Below are positions 16,901-25,798 of a stretch of 64,000 nt of DNA, in pieces (position 1 is the stretch's first letter; every line of letters begins with the position of its first letter). Source of the stretch: UBA6614 sp002433235 (GTDB taxonomy: Bacteria > Verrucomicrobiota > Verrucomicrobiia > Limisphaerales > UBA1100); the NCBI GenBank assembly GCA_002433235.1, contig DJHS01000047.1:1-64000 (forward strand). The letters run 5' to 3'. Position numbers and translations under genes: made by a program. The notes below the pieces were generated by a model. The model ran no database searches. It was not told the origin of the DNA and was given only the letters and a program-made list of their open reading frames with translations.

Positions 16901-19592
16901 TCATGATCAGGATGCCGAGAAGATTCTGGCCGCACTGCTCAGTACACAATCGGCGCTGCAATTGGCACGTTATTACCCTCGCGCGCGCGCCTGTGCCGCT
17001 GTCTTCTGGCACAAGTTTTGCGAGGCTGACATACAAAAGCTGATGTTGGCCCGGCTGGAAGGGTTTGCCGCGCGCAATGAGGCGTTTCCCGGTGATCCCA
17101 CGCAGGCCGATTATGTGGCTGAGTTACGCGCGATGGTGGCGGCATTTATTGAAGAGACGGGTTTATTCCCAACGGCTGATGCCGATCCCGCGGGTGAGTA
17201 CCTGTTCTACGAGCACACCAATGGTCGGGACTGGGTGGTGAGCCAGGAGGCGGACAGCCTGCTCACGGAATTTGAACATCACCTCATCAAGTCCGGTAAT
17301 GAGTCGGAATTTGTCAAGGCGCAGAAACCGTTGCAAAAAGATCCACACAGTCATTACCAGCTTGTTCGCGACTGGGTGCGTGGCTTTCTGTTGGATCGCA
17401 ATGGGGCCAACAAATACCTAGAAGAAGTTTCCGCGCTCATCTTCTGTGGGCACCACCACAGACAGGCGGTGGTCAAGGCCGCCACTGGACAGGTGCTCAA
17501 AGGCATCCAGGGTGCGCACGATGCGGTGCAGGAGGGTGGGCAGTACGAATTTGATTATTTGTCTTTCCAGGAAAAACTGGGGCGGTTTGTGCGTGAATCC
17601 GTACCGCGCTTTGAGGCGTATCAGGAGCTGAAGCAGAAGATTATTGAGGAGGAGAAGGAGGCTTTGCGCCTGCATGAGTTTGAGCCGCGCGTGTTGTCCT
17701 CCTTTGTACGGAACCAGTTGGTGGATGAAGTGTACTTGCCGATCGTTGGCGATAACCTCGCCAAGCAAATCGGTGCTGCGGGCGATGCCAAGCGCACAGA
17801 TCTCATGGGTCTACTGCTGCTCATCTCGCCTCCCGGGTATGGTAAAACCACCTTGATGGAATATCTCGCCAACCGCATGGGCCTGATTTTCATGAAGATC
17901 AACGGCCCGGCGCTCGGCCACGAGGTGACCTCGCTCGATCCCGAGGAGGCACCCAATGCCGGTGCGCGTGAGGAAGTGAAGAAGCTCAATCTTGCGCTGG
18001 AGATGGGCGACAACGTGATGATCTACGTGGACGACATCCAGCACTGTCACCCCGAGTTTCTGCAGAAGTTTATTTCGCTTTGTGACGCCCAGCGGAAGAT
18101 TGAGGGCGTGTGGCGCGGCCAGCCGAAGACCTACGACATGCGCGGCCGGCGCGTAGTGGTGGTGATGGCCGGTAACCCCTACACCGAGAGCGGTGAGAAA
18201 TTTCGCATTCCGGACATGCTTGCCAACCGTGCCGACACTTACAATCTTGGTGACGACATGAAGGGCAGAGAGGTCGCCTTCTCCGGTAGTTACATCGAGA
18301 ACGCCATCACCTCCAATCCCGTGCTGCAACCACTGGCCAAGGCCGCGCAGAAGGATATTCAAGCCTTTATTCGCATGGCCGAGACCGACCAGCGCGAAGG
18401 CATCGAGTTGCAGGGCAATTTCTCCGCCAACGAACAGGAGGAATTGATCAATGTGATCAAGAAATTGATCACGCTGCGCGATGTGGTTCTCAAGGTGAAC
18501 CAGCTCTATATTGAGAGCGCCGGTCAGGCCGATGAATTCCGCACCGAACCCGCTTTCAAAATGCAGGGTTCCTACCGGAACATGAACCGCCTTGCGGAAA
18601 AGGTCCTGCCGATGATGAACGAGCAGGAGCTGATGGATCTCGTGCTCGACCACTACAAGGGCGAGAGTCAGACCCTGACTACAGGTGCCGAGGCGAATTT
18701 TCTGAAGTTTAAGCAGCTCATCGGCGTGATGACTGACGAGGAAGCTGAGCGCTGGGAGGAAATCAAACGCACCTTCGGCCGCAACCAATACCTCCAGGGC
18801 GGCGACCAAAACGATCCCGTCAGTCGCGTCGTCAGCCAGCTTTCACTGTTCAGTGGTGGCCTGGAAAATATTCAGGACACTTTAAAAGAGGAGTTTTCCA
18901 AGGCTCGTTCAACCAACGTGGAATTAGGCGGGATGAGTGAGAGTATTGACTCACTTCGCGAAACGGTGTCTGAACACCTGAAGCAACAGTCCGAGGCGTC
19001 CAGGGAGAATCCTGAGCTGAGCGGGGTGAACGAGAATTTGACGGCCCTGCGGGCGTCGCTTGAAAACTATCTGACAAGGGAATCGCAGGGAACTGCGCAA
19101 TCCGAGGCGGGTGAAACCCCGGCTAAGCCGGTAGCTCCACAGTTCTCCGCCATTAATGAGAATCTGGGTGCCCTCCGTTCGGCGGTGGAGGCGTATTTGT
19201 CACGAAGTGAAGAGTCGACGCAATCCGTGGCCGGCAGCGAAACCGCCCAGTACCTCCAAACCTTGGCGGCCCACATGAACGAGGGGCTGGCAGCAATTCG
19301 CACGGACATGGCGGAGGCCATGAAACAAATGCAGTCCAGCCAGATTTCGCAGCAGGTGTCAGCCATGCAGGATAGTATCGTGGGACTTCGAGACGTGCTG
19401 GCGCAGAACCGGGAACGCCTCAAGCAGGTTCAAGGCAGGCTGAAGGAGGCGGAGCCCGAGGTGGTGATGGAGTTTAGCGAGGAAATGATCGACAATAATG
19501 AGGCACTCCTTCGCGCCATCTCTCAACAGATTGAGCAACTCCGGGAAGAAGGAGAAGGGGATTCACCGGGCAAGCCCGAATCTTCACAATAG
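13974..19592 (+). CDS. Giant AAA+ ATPase of the 'DNA repair ATPase' (DUF3686) type
   Basis: 1872 residues. The N-terminal third (about 50-480) is a beta-rich DUF3686-like domain, followed by long coiled coils (about 490-900), a further helical region, and an AAA+ module. Walker A PPGYGKTT is at about 1286-1293 and Walker B MIYVDDIQH at about 1348, with a sensor-like VVVMAGNPYTESG after it. The C-terminal 250 residues hold four NENLxALR-like helical repeats (spacing 31, 42 and 41 residues) and a coiled coil. Despite the family's common name, a DNA-repair role is not shown by the sequence. The flotillin neighbour suggests work at the membrane, perhaps remodelling flotillin assemblies. Confidence 0.8.
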   Translation: MAESPDSGTPAEGAPAALEGGAYDLIKQRLSDQGGQLRAKLGALDERRALVFGSRKLELKKMDRVSTQLSCEPRDMIQLGNNRFLFGFNVQLGLKQGQLGDVFAIYNYDEAEQSFTEADLEDLRDEQFEESFARLFQINQAATFHRFAIIGTHLYMVFRTGTKVDDVTVFKWLCKDGALSYEDDRSTPEYLAQAFPSQYNFQWHTPARNAIRHGDNPHVSIEERLFVECVGGDLTIKVEDNTSTGEGIYAEEVEDRNQKVDDAEIQYAIQGSLILLKVTPYREKESRYFIFNEKLQAVHRVDSIGQACVMLPEEHGLMFPDGYYLQTGELKRYESEMGEMVLERTVTSPNGEDYLYVFFNRMSGLYALMPYRLIEQEVSERIACNGFSLFPNGDIVSFRAEEEAIKHHMMQLRQSPFYQPGFEPESGERESFLFQVGNKAVVKAMAECNEVLILIRKESPYADLYADMASKAQAIPDNYSWLNSEEAQGVSEILREIAGTAEKAVAEFDKVRRLRLEARERSGDIAARAKTLFGQVGRADFRSVDDFVANLGGLRRMRGEIITLRDEVRFIDKAAMEALETQVKEQVDELSQKCVEFLLQPESLNPYRERAEEQRGRVDGVTTVVQGKELEEEITTAGSDLEMLIDIVRSLQIDDTTEQTRIVEAITAIYQVVNQVKEALKNKMRTLMTAEGAAQFNAQILLLSQTATNYLDMSNSPEKCDEYFNNILNQLEDLGGDFADFPEYIEQLDEKRGELETAFEQKRLQLEEARNRKATALASSAERMLKSIEHKLGTFEDVNDINGYMAGDRMIDSIRERVEELQALDKVGEAEGILSQLKSVHEEAVRQIKDKQELYVDGQNVIQFGKHKFAVNAQPLDLTMVRRGEDQSLHLTGTQYFDEVADEAFLATREVWNQTVVSEDNEVYRAEYLAFLLWQKLEQEGIDRMTAVAAMSDEDRLQVVQDFMGDRYSEAYTKGIHDQDAEKILAALLSTQSALQLARYYPRARACAAVFWHKFCEADIQKLMLARLEGFAARNEAFPGDPTQADYVAELRAMVAAFIEETGLFPTADADPAGEYLFYEHTNGRDWVVSQEADSLLTEFEHHLIKSGNESEFVKAQKPLQKDPHSHYQLVRDWVRGFLLDRNGANKYLEEVSALIFCGHHHRQAVVKAATGQVLKGIQGAHDAVQEGGQYEFDYLSFQEKLGRFVRESVPRFEAYQELKQKIIEEEKEALRLHEFEPRVLSSFVRNQLVDEVYLPIVGDNLAKQIGAAGDAKRTDLMGLLLLISPPGYGKTTLMEYLANRMGLIFMKINGPALGHEVTSLDPEEAPNAGAREEVKKLNLALEMGDNVMIYVDDIQHCHPEFLQKFISLCDAQRKIEGVWRGQPKTYDMRGRRVVVVMAGNPYTESGEKFRIPDMLANRADTYNLGDDMKGREVAFSGSYIENAITSNPVLQPLAKAAQKDIQAFIRMAETDQREGIELQGNFSANEQEELINVIKKLITLRDVVLKVNQLYIESAGQADEFRTEPAFKMQGSYRNMNRLAEKVLPMMNEQELMDLVLDHYKGESQTLTTGAEANFLKFKQLIGVMTDEEAERWEEIKRTFGRNQYLQGGDQNDPVSRVVSQLSLFSGGLENIQDTLKEEFSKARSTNVELGGMSESIDSLRETVSEHLKQQSEASRENPELSGVNENLTALRASLENYLTRESQGTAQSEAGETPAKPVAPQFSAINENLGALRSAVEAYLSRSEESTQSVAGSETAQYLQTLAAHMNEGLAAIRTDMAEAMKQMQSSQISQQVSAMQDSIVGLRDVLAQNRERLKQVQGRLKEAEPEVVMEFSEEMIDNNEALLRAISQQIEQLREEGEGDSPGKPESSQ

Positions 19593-19604
19593 AATCTGAT
19601 GGGA

Positions 19605-20393
19605 TTATTTAATCTCAGGGAACTGTATCCAACGGTCCAATCCCTTGCCGTCTTCCTTGACTTCCTCCTGAACCACGACCGGCTTTGACGCGGGCAATTC
19701 CGTGGCAGACGGTGTTGGCTGGGCCGGCTGGGCTTTGGGTGCCGACAGTGTAGCCGGTTCCGGTTGTTTCGGTAATGGTGCGGGCTCTTCTTCTGTATCG
19801 TCCTTTATATCGAAGCTGCTGGTGAAGGATGATTTGGTGAAACTTGAGGATGAAATAAAGGGTGACCGGGTCTCTTGGGCGGGCTCCGGGGCAGGAGTTT
19901 TTGTGTCGGCCGCGGGAGCCTCTTCCTCGGGCTTGGCCCAGTTGATGTGGATGGCTGGGACCACGCCTACCTCGATTTCGAAATTGCAAAGCTCCAGCGA
20001 GGAGAGGTTAACCTTGTCTTCCATCTGTTCCGCCTTGCGGATGGCTTTTAGTAGAGCGCTGACCACCTTGCGATCTTCATGCTTTTCAATCAGTTTCCTG
20101 AAGGCGCGGTCACTAATGTCTTCCACGCGACGAATACTGGGCACGACCTTGGGGTTGAACCCCATCTCGATGCGTAGTCCGATCAACTCATATCCTGCCT
20201 CCTCAAAAACAGACGTCGACTCCTGGATCTCCGTCAGGGTATCCATGATCTTCTCCTCGTTGTCTGCCTTTAGGTCCGACACCGTGCCTTCCACCTCCTC
20301 CCGCAGTTCGCGCAGGGTGGTCGAGCCCTCCTCAACCGCCTTGCGGATTTTCTCCGCTTTTGCCTTAAGATTCTTGATGAAACTGATCGCCAT
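19605..20393 (-). CDS. Unknown helical protein with Pro/Ala/Glu-rich tail
   Basis: 262 residues. The first 60 are a charged helix (IKNLKAKAEKIRKAVEEG). A compact domain follows at about 65-155 (GYELIGLRIEMGFNPKVVPS, then FEIEVGVVPAIHINW). The rest is low-complexity Ser/Pro/Glu/Ala to about 245, ending DRWIQFPEIK. No family was recognised. It converges on the giant ATPase gene with 12 bases between stops and is divergent from the PLD gene. Position suggests it belongs to the flotillin locus, possibly as a cytoplasmic adaptor with a disordered arm. Confidence 0.75.
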   Translation of the reverse strand: MAISFIKNLKAKAEKIRKAVEEGSTTLRELREEVEGTVSDLKADNEEKIMDTLTEIQESTSVFEEAGYELIGLRIEMGFNPKVVPSIRRVEDISDRAFRKLIEKHEDRKVVSALLKAIRKAEQMEDKVNLSSLELCNFEIEVGVVPAIHINWAKPEEEAPAADTKTPAPEPAQETRSPFISSSSFTKSSFTSSFDIKDDTEEEPAPLPKQPEPATLSAPKAQPAQPTPSATELPASKPVVVQEEVKEDGKGLDRWIQFPEIK

Positions 20394-20558
20394 GATATTT
20401 CCCGGGTTTGATGTTTGATATAGACGGTTTCGGCCGACGGCGCTGGGTGCCGCAATCCTAGGCTTTGCCTCGAGAAAGAAAAGTCAAATTTGCATATTGG
20501 CAGTGGGCTTCAAGCTGCCTACAATCGAATCACCCGACGCACGCAGATTCTTGTGGCC

Positions 20559-21272
20559 ATGAAAGATCACGAAGTAAAAGATTATCTCCGAAAGACTTTT
20601 GATGACGGCAGGCTTGTCCGGAAGGAGCGGGATGCCCTGCAGGAATTGCTGGGCAAACGTGGAGTCAACGACCAGAAGCGGGCGTTGTATCGCAGCATGG
20701 CTTTTGACATCGCCCGGGAGGTGAGTACGGCCGGCGATGCTGAGCAAAGACGCATGGTCATGGATTGGCTGGAGGCCGTCATCAAGGCCTTTTACCCTGC
20801 TGAGCCCATTGGTGTGGACGCCAACCGTGTCGAGGCAGAGGTATGGTTCAGCCCGGATGATGATTGCGTGGGCCGAATAATTGATCTTCTTGCCCAAGCC
20901 AGGCAAACCGTCGACATCTGTGTCTTTACCATAACCGACAACCGCATTGCCGAAGCCATCGCGCGTGCCCACCAGCGCGGCGTTCGGGTTCGCGTGATTT
21001 CCGATGATGACAAGGCCTTTGACAAGGGATCAGACGTGGGCCGGCTGCGCGGCCAGGGCATTGATTGCCGCGTGGATAACACCGAGCACCACATGCATCA
21101 CAAGTTCGCGATTTTTGACCATCGGCTTTTGTTGACTGGCAGTTATAATTGGACTCGATCCGCCGCATTGAACAATGAGGAGAACTTTGTTATTAGTGGC
21201 GATCCGAGGTTGTTGAAAAATTTCGCCCGAATGTTTGACAAGCTTTGGGCTGATTTCGGTCGGACCTCATGA
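20559..21272 (+). CDS. Phospholipase D-like protein (single HKD motif, Nuc/MitoPLD type)
   Basis: 237 residues. The N-terminal 100 are helical (MKDHEVKDYLRKTFDDG) without a signal peptide. The PLDc_2 domain follows with VDICVFTITDNRIAEAIARA and the catalytic HKD motif at His180-Lys182-Asp187, then GSYNWTRSA and NNEEN. A single HKD means it should dimerise to form the active site, as in Nuc nuclease or cardiolipin hydrolases. Substrate could be DNA, RNA or phospholipid. ATG 20559 was chosen because upstream codons are not conserved in character. The next gene starts 19 bases after its stop. Confidence 0.85.
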   Translation: MKDHEVKDYLRKTFDDGRLVRKERDALQELLGKRGVNDQKRALYRSMAFDIAREVSTAGDAEQRRMVMDWLEAVIKAFYPAEPIGVDANRVEAEVWFSPDDDCVGRIIDLLAQARQTVDICVFTITDNRIAEAIARAHQRGVRVRVISDDDKAFDKGSDVGRLRGQGIDCRVDNTEHHMHHKFAIFDHRLLLTGSYNWTRSAALNNEENFVISGDPRLLKNFARMFDKLWADFGRTS

Positions 21273-21291
21273 CCCAGCGCGCTCCAAGCGC

Positions 21292-23793
21292 ATGAAAAGC
21301 ACGGAGCCATCCCCGCCCAAACGCAAGATTCGCCTTCGGTTCAAGGCGAAGGACTTGGAGCGCATTGATATTGATGCGCTTCGCCGACAGCTTGGAGTAG
21401 CAAAGGAAAAGGAGCGCGGACCGAAGCCCTCAATCGAGACTGAGCCGGAGCCGGTTGTGGAACACACGTCTCCGCCAACTATCCATGAGCCATCCATTTC
21501 TGGGCAAGCGCAGCCGGGAATTCAGCAGAAGATCTCTTGGCGGTATGTTGCATTTGGTGCGGCTTGTTTAGGCGTCCTTGGGTTGATTGCATGGGGAATG
21601 GTCGGAGTTGTCAGCGGTCTGCTTGATAGTGGTTTAAGGGAGGAAGCCAAACCGAAGGTTCAAGGCAACGGGGAAAAAGCTCCACCCGCGCCTTTATGGC
21701 CTAGGATTCCTGAGACAAAACCAAATTCACAAGTTCAAGTGATGGCGCAGAAAGGGAATCCGGATGCGGCGTTTGATTGGGGGGTTCATTTGGCCGGAAA
21801 GCTGGATGGCAACCCTGAGCTTGCCCCGGAAGTGTTTAATCATTTTCGGATTGCCGCCGAGGAAGGTCATGGCCCCGCTATGATGAACCTCGCATGGTGT
21901 TATGAGAACGGCGTTGGAACGCCAGCTGAAATCACTGAGGGCCTCGGCACTGAGTTACGGGCAGAGGCTGATTTGCCGATTAGTCCCAAGGGTGAAAATT
22001 CTCGAATGGGCTGGGCAATTTTGGCGGGCATGGTGGGTTGGTTCGTTCTTTGGGCTGTATCCTCTATGGGCTGGAGCAAACGGATGGCAGGCCTTTCTGA
22101 AGAAGAACGGGGGTTTGTCGGCAAAGCGGCGCATGTTCATCTCGGCGGGTACGGGGAGGTTAGTTTGAAATCCATAGGCGGATTAGTCCTTTGCCCGCTT
22201 GTGCTTGGGTTTGCATGGATGATTTATCAGTCGGGCATCTGGGCAGGCGATGTTTTATACGCGTCAATTGCGTTTGGCCTGCCGGCTTCAGTGTTGTTGC
22301 TTTACATTGTATCTCGGTTTCGCTGGGAACCGTTTGCGGCCTTCAATTATCACGCCGGCACCCGGATGCCGGATGGCTTCTGCGAAGAGACAGAATTCCA
22401 CATGCTGATCCGAAAACTTCCCCTGCTGGTCATGTTGACGCTTTTGTTTTGGGATCTGGTCGAGCTTGGTTGGGCATTCTGTCTGGCTGTTGGACTGGTT
22501 TGGTGGATTCTTGGGAAAGGAGTTGATCCATTGCCACAGATTGACCTAAAGCCGCCCCGGAATGGGTTGGAAGAATCAAAAAAATATTGGTGGCCCATCC
22601 AAAACCTCCCCCGGTTTATTTTCATTGCGGCAGCTTATTATCTGTTTGGTTGGTTTGGGTTTTTGGCGGGATTTTCAATCTGTGCGATTGATATGTTGCC
22701 CTTGACAGGTTCCAAGCCACCGCCACGATTGCCTGAGACTTCAGCGCAATTCATAGAGCGAAGGGTTATTCATAATGTGTCAGCGATGAGGGTTTGGTGG
22801 GGCGTTTGGGTAACACTTTTATTGGTATTGTCGTTAACGAGCGAGTATGCGGTGAGTATGGTAAGGGAGATTGGAATTATTTCGTTCATTATCGCAATCA
22901 TCTTTCTGTCATGGATGTGGCCCAAGGGATCCAAGATCCAGCCGGAAGCTATTCGATATATGCCGAGATGGATCGCGGTTGCTTGGGCACAAGTCGTCAT
23001 AGGGTATGCCTGCTGGGCATTCACTGGATTGGTGTGGGTTCAATTCACTTTCGTCGTCTTGGGATTGCTGGGGTTGTCCTTTTGCCGGATGATACTTCTC
23101 AATGGAGAAAAAACATCCCTAGGTCGCCAATTGACATGGGGTTTTCGTGATGAGTGTTGGCTTATGAGTTGGTGGCGAATTAAATCCCCGCATTTGCTTT
23201 TCACGGCGGCAGTTGTGGGGGCGTTGCTGGTTTTATGGGAGAATGGCCTTGTATTTTACGGCCTCAAGCAATGGGGAATTGGCACGGTGGTATTGGGAGG
23301 GATGTTTATTTTGGCGGTTGGGAAGGGCGGGGAAGAAAGCGGAGATAACAGAAATTTATCCCGCCTTGCGAAACCGGACTTAAGGTTGAGCAGTGTGTTG
23401 GCCGAGAATGGCATTCTGATCCTGGCGGGAGGGATGTTGATTGCCTTGCTCGTTCCGGAAAATTCAAGGTTTGGATGGTTTGAATATTTTTGGGCAGCGA
23501 CCTTGTTTATGGGCATGCCAATCATGTTCTTGGTTGCCTTGGCTTGGGTGAAGCTTCGGAGGCTATCCTTGTTCGGAAAGCAGTTCAGAGAGCGTGAACC
23601 GATATTTGTTCATGAAACAAGAGGTTTGCAGGTGAGATGGGGTAGACTTTGTGCTGTAGCTGTTCTAGCGGGAATCTTGGCGGCTTCGACGATTACCGGC
23701 TTAACCGGCGGCATGCACAAGGGCTTTCGAGTAATCGTTGATGGCTGGGGTTATCAAGTAATCGATGGGGGATTTTACCTCCCGGATAAATAG
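21292..23793 (+). CDS. SEL1-repeat / polytopic membrane protein of unknown function
   Basis: 833 residues. A basic cytoplasmic start (KRKIRLRFKAKDLERIDID) leads to one membrane helix (about 80-108). SEL1-like repeats follow at about 150-215 (NPDAAFDWGVHLAG, HFRIAAEEGHGPAMMNLAWC), then some 15 further hydrophobic segments. No transporter signature was recognised. The helices are Trp/Gly-rich and irregular, and the codon and base use is AT-richer than in the neighbours. It follows the PLD gene closely and is likely its partner. The final 30 residues (HKGFRVIVDGWGYQVIDGG) are hydrophilic. Confidence 0.75.
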   Translation: MKSTEPSPPKRKIRLRFKAKDLERIDIDALRRQLGVAKEKERGPKPSIETEPEPVVEHTSPPTIHEPSISGQAQPGIQQKISWRYVAFGAACLGVLGLIAWGMVGVVSGLLDSGLREEAKPKVQGNGEKAPPAPLWPRIPETKPNSQVQVMAQKGNPDAAFDWGVHLAGKLDGNPELAPEVFNHFRIAAEEGHGPAMMNLAWCYENGVGTPAEITEGLGTELRAEADLPISPKGENSRMGWAILAGMVGWFVLWAVSSMGWSKRMAGLSEEERGFVGKAAHVHLGGYGEVSLKSIGGLVLCPLVLGFAWMIYQSGIWAGDVLYASIAFGLPASVLLLYIVSRFRWEPFAAFNYHAGTRMPDGFCEETEFHMLIRKLPLLVMLTLLFWDLVELGWAFCLAVGLVWWILGKGVDPLPQIDLKPPRNGLEESKKYWWPIQNLPRFIFIAAAYYLFGWFGFLAGFSICAIDMLPLTGSKPPPRLPETSAQFIERRVIHNVSAMRVWWGVWVTLLLVLSLTSEYAVSMVREIGIISFIIAIIFLSWMWPKGSKIQPEAIRYMPRWIAVAWAQVVIGYACWAFTGLVWVQFTFVVLGLLGLSFCRMILLNGEKTSLGRQLTWGFRDECWLMSWWRIKSPHLLFTAAVVGALLVLWENGLVFYGLKQWGIGTVVLGGMFILAVGKGGEESGDNRNLSRLAKPDLRLSSVLAENGILILAGGMLIALLVPENSRFGWFEYFWAATLFMGMPIMFLVALAWVKLRRLSLFGKQFREREPIFVHETRGLQVRWGRLCAVAVLAGILAASTITGLTGGMHKGFRVIVDGWGYQVIDGGFYLPDK

Positions 23794-23801
23794 CGGAACG
23801 A

Positions 23802-25076
23802 CTATCGGCCGATACACCAGAGATGGGTGTGAGTGCGCAGGAAGAATTGGCCGTCGGAGACAGCGAGGGATGCGTTGGTCAAGGCACCGTCCAGTGGGTT
23901 GATCCCCAGGATTTTGAACTTGGGTGATGCGGCCAGAACCAGCGTTTCCGCGGATTGGTTGGGGATATAGATTCGATCGCCTGAGAGAACCATGGAGGAC
24001 CAGGATTCCTGCTTGGCTGCCTTGCCGCGGGCGCGTTCGCTGAATAGCACCTTGCCGGTTTTAAGTTCAATGCAATCGAGAATGCCGGCGGTGTTTAAAA
24101 CATAAGCGTGCCCATCATGAATCACCCCGCTGCCCAGTCGGTTGGGGGTGCGCACGGTTTGCCAAAGACGCCGGTTGGTGGTGACATCGCCCGTGCCTCC
24201 GATGTTTACCGCCACGCTGGTGCCAAAGTAGCCCCCCATGGCCACCACCGTGTTTTCGCCAAAAATAGGGGAGCAATAGATCAACGGGTTGAGTCCTTCA
24301 CAGTGCCAGAGCACTCGGCCAGTAGCCGGATCATGGGCGCGAATGCGGCCGGGGGGCGTCATTACAATTGCTTCCCCCTTGCCATGGGGGACGATCAATG
24401 GGGTGGCATAACTGCAGATCCAGTTGCTGGTGTCGCGGCTGCCGCGAAATCCATCGGTGCGGCCTTTTGTCTGGACAGGCGGGTCGGCGCTGGTCCAGAG
24501 GGTTTTGCCGGTGCGTTTGTCCAGCGCCATCAGGTGAGCCTTGGGAGCAGGACCTCGGTAGATATAGACGCGGTTTTCATGAATGACGGGTGAAACGGCG
24601 CTGCCCCAGTCGAAGGAGATGGGGTTTAGGTCTGTCCGGCTCCATAACGGCTTGCCTTCCAGATCGTAACAGAAGACGCCCGCTGAGCCGAACATGGCAA
24701 TGACGCGTTCCCCATCCGTGGCGGGCGATTCTGAGCAATAGGGGTTTGTTCGGTGCGTTCTTTCTTTGGTTTCATGTTTGACCGCGCGTTGCCAAAGCAA
24801 CGTGCCGTTTCGGCGATCCAGACACATGAGGGTGCGCTGATTTTCCTTTTCCAGTGGTTGGGTCAAAAAAATCCTGTCACCCCAGATTATGGGGGTGGAG
24901 TTGCCTCTTTGGGGGAGTTCGATTTTCCAGGTAATGTTCTCGGTGGCGCTCCACTTCAAGGGAAGATTGCGTTCCGTGGTTTCTCCGGTGCCCGAGGGGC
25001 CGCGCCACATGGGCCAGTTGGCGGCGGTCAGGAAAGAGGCGGCAAGCCACAGGAAAAGAACGTAGAGAATTTTCAT
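23802..25076 (-). CDS. Secreted PQQ-type beta-propeller protein
   Basis: 424 residues with a signal peptide (MKILYVLFLWLAASFLTAA) followed by NWPMWRGPSGTG, the usual start of PVC exported propellers. Repeating W/G blades follow: ITWKIELPQRGNST, NGTLLWQRAV, GKPLWSRTDL and TGKTLWTSADP. The family often lacks bound PQQ, and a catalytic function cannot be assigned. It is a clear paralogue of the protein at 33387, sharing THRTNPYCS-SPATDGERV. It converges with the SEL1/membrane gene and is divergent from rdgB. Confidence 0.85.
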   Translation of the reverse strand: MKILYVLFLWLAASFLTAANWPMWRGPSGTGETTERNLPLKWSATENITWKIELPQRGNSTPIIWGDRIFLTQPLEKENQRTLMCLDRRNGTLLWQRAVKHETKERTHRTNPYCSESPATDGERVIAMFGSAGVFCYDLEGKPLWSRTDLNPISFDWGSAVSPVIHENRVYIYRGPAPKAHLMALDKRTGKTLWTSADPPVQTKGRTDGFRGSRDTSNWICSYATPLIVPHGKGEAIVMTPPGRIRAHDPATGRVLWHCEGLNPLIYCSPIFGENTVVAMGGYFGTSVAVNIGGTGDVTTNRRLWQTVRTPNRLGSGVIHDGHAYVLNTAGILDCIELKTGKVLFSERARGKAAKQESWSSMVLSGDRIYIPNQSAETLVLAASPKFKILGINPLDGALTNASLAVSDGQFFLRTHTHLWCIGR

Positions 25077-25162
25077 GCGCAGAGAATAACCAGCGGAACG
25101 ATGGGTGCAAGCGTGGGTTGATGGTTGCCATATCGATCGCTGGCCGATTAACTGGCTGCAGC

Positions 25163-25798
25163 ATGACCGACTTGGTTCTGGCAACCCGCAACCGGCATAA
25201 GGTTGAAGAATTGTACTCGATGTTGGGGGACGAATTTCGATTCAAGACGCTGGCTGATTTTTCCGGGCTGCCGGAGGTGCCAGAGCACGCGGAAAGTTTC
25301 GCAGGCAACGCTACGCTAAAGGCCTTGACGATGGCGCAGTTAATTGGCGCTGAGGCAGGGCATAGCAACAGGTTTGTAATCGCGGATGATTCCGGCTTGG
25401 AGGTGGATGCCCTTGGCGGTGCGCCCGGTGTCCATTCGGCTCGTTACGCTTCCTCTGGCTCGGTAAATGCGAGTGATGAGGATAACAATGCCAAGCTTCT
25501 GAAGGAACTGGAGAATGTTCCTCCTGGAAATCGTGGAGCGAGGTTCGTTTGTGTCATTGCCTCGGCGGAAATTGTTGGGCGTGATAAAACCCCTGAAGTC
25601 CATTTGAGCGAGGGGAGGTGCGAAGGGTCCATTGCAGTGGCCTCAAGTGGCGCGGAGGGATTTGGGTACGATCCCTTGTTTATCCCCTCTGGGCATGATC
25701 AGACATTCGCCGAGATGGGGGCAGCGGAAAAGAACGCAATCAGTCACCGTGCGAACGCACTGAAGGGTCTGTTTGAGTGGTTGCGGCAGGTTACCTGA
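25163..25798 (+). CDS. rdgB: dITP/XTP pyrophosphatase (RdgB/HAM1)
   Basis: Removes non-canonical purine triphosphates by hydrolysis to monophosphate and pyrophosphate. Family motifs are in order: LATRNRHKVEEL at the start, ESFAGNATLKA, FVIADDSGLEVDALGGAPGVHSARYA, EGFGYDPLF, and SHRANALKGL at the end. At 211 residues it is of normal length. ATG 25163 directly precedes the conserved N-terminus. Its stop overlaps the stop of the convergent DHH gene by 8 bases. Confidence 0.95.
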   Translation: MTDLVLATRNRHKVEELYSMLGDEFRFKTLADFSGLPEVPEHAESFAGNATLKALTMAQLIGAEAGHSNRFVIADDSGLEVDALGGAPGVHSARYASSGSVNASDEDNNAKLLKELENVPPGNRGARFVCVIASAEIVGRDKTPEVHLSEGRCEGSIAVASSGAEGFGYDPLFIPSGHDQTFAEMGAAEKNAISHRANALKGLFEWLRQVT

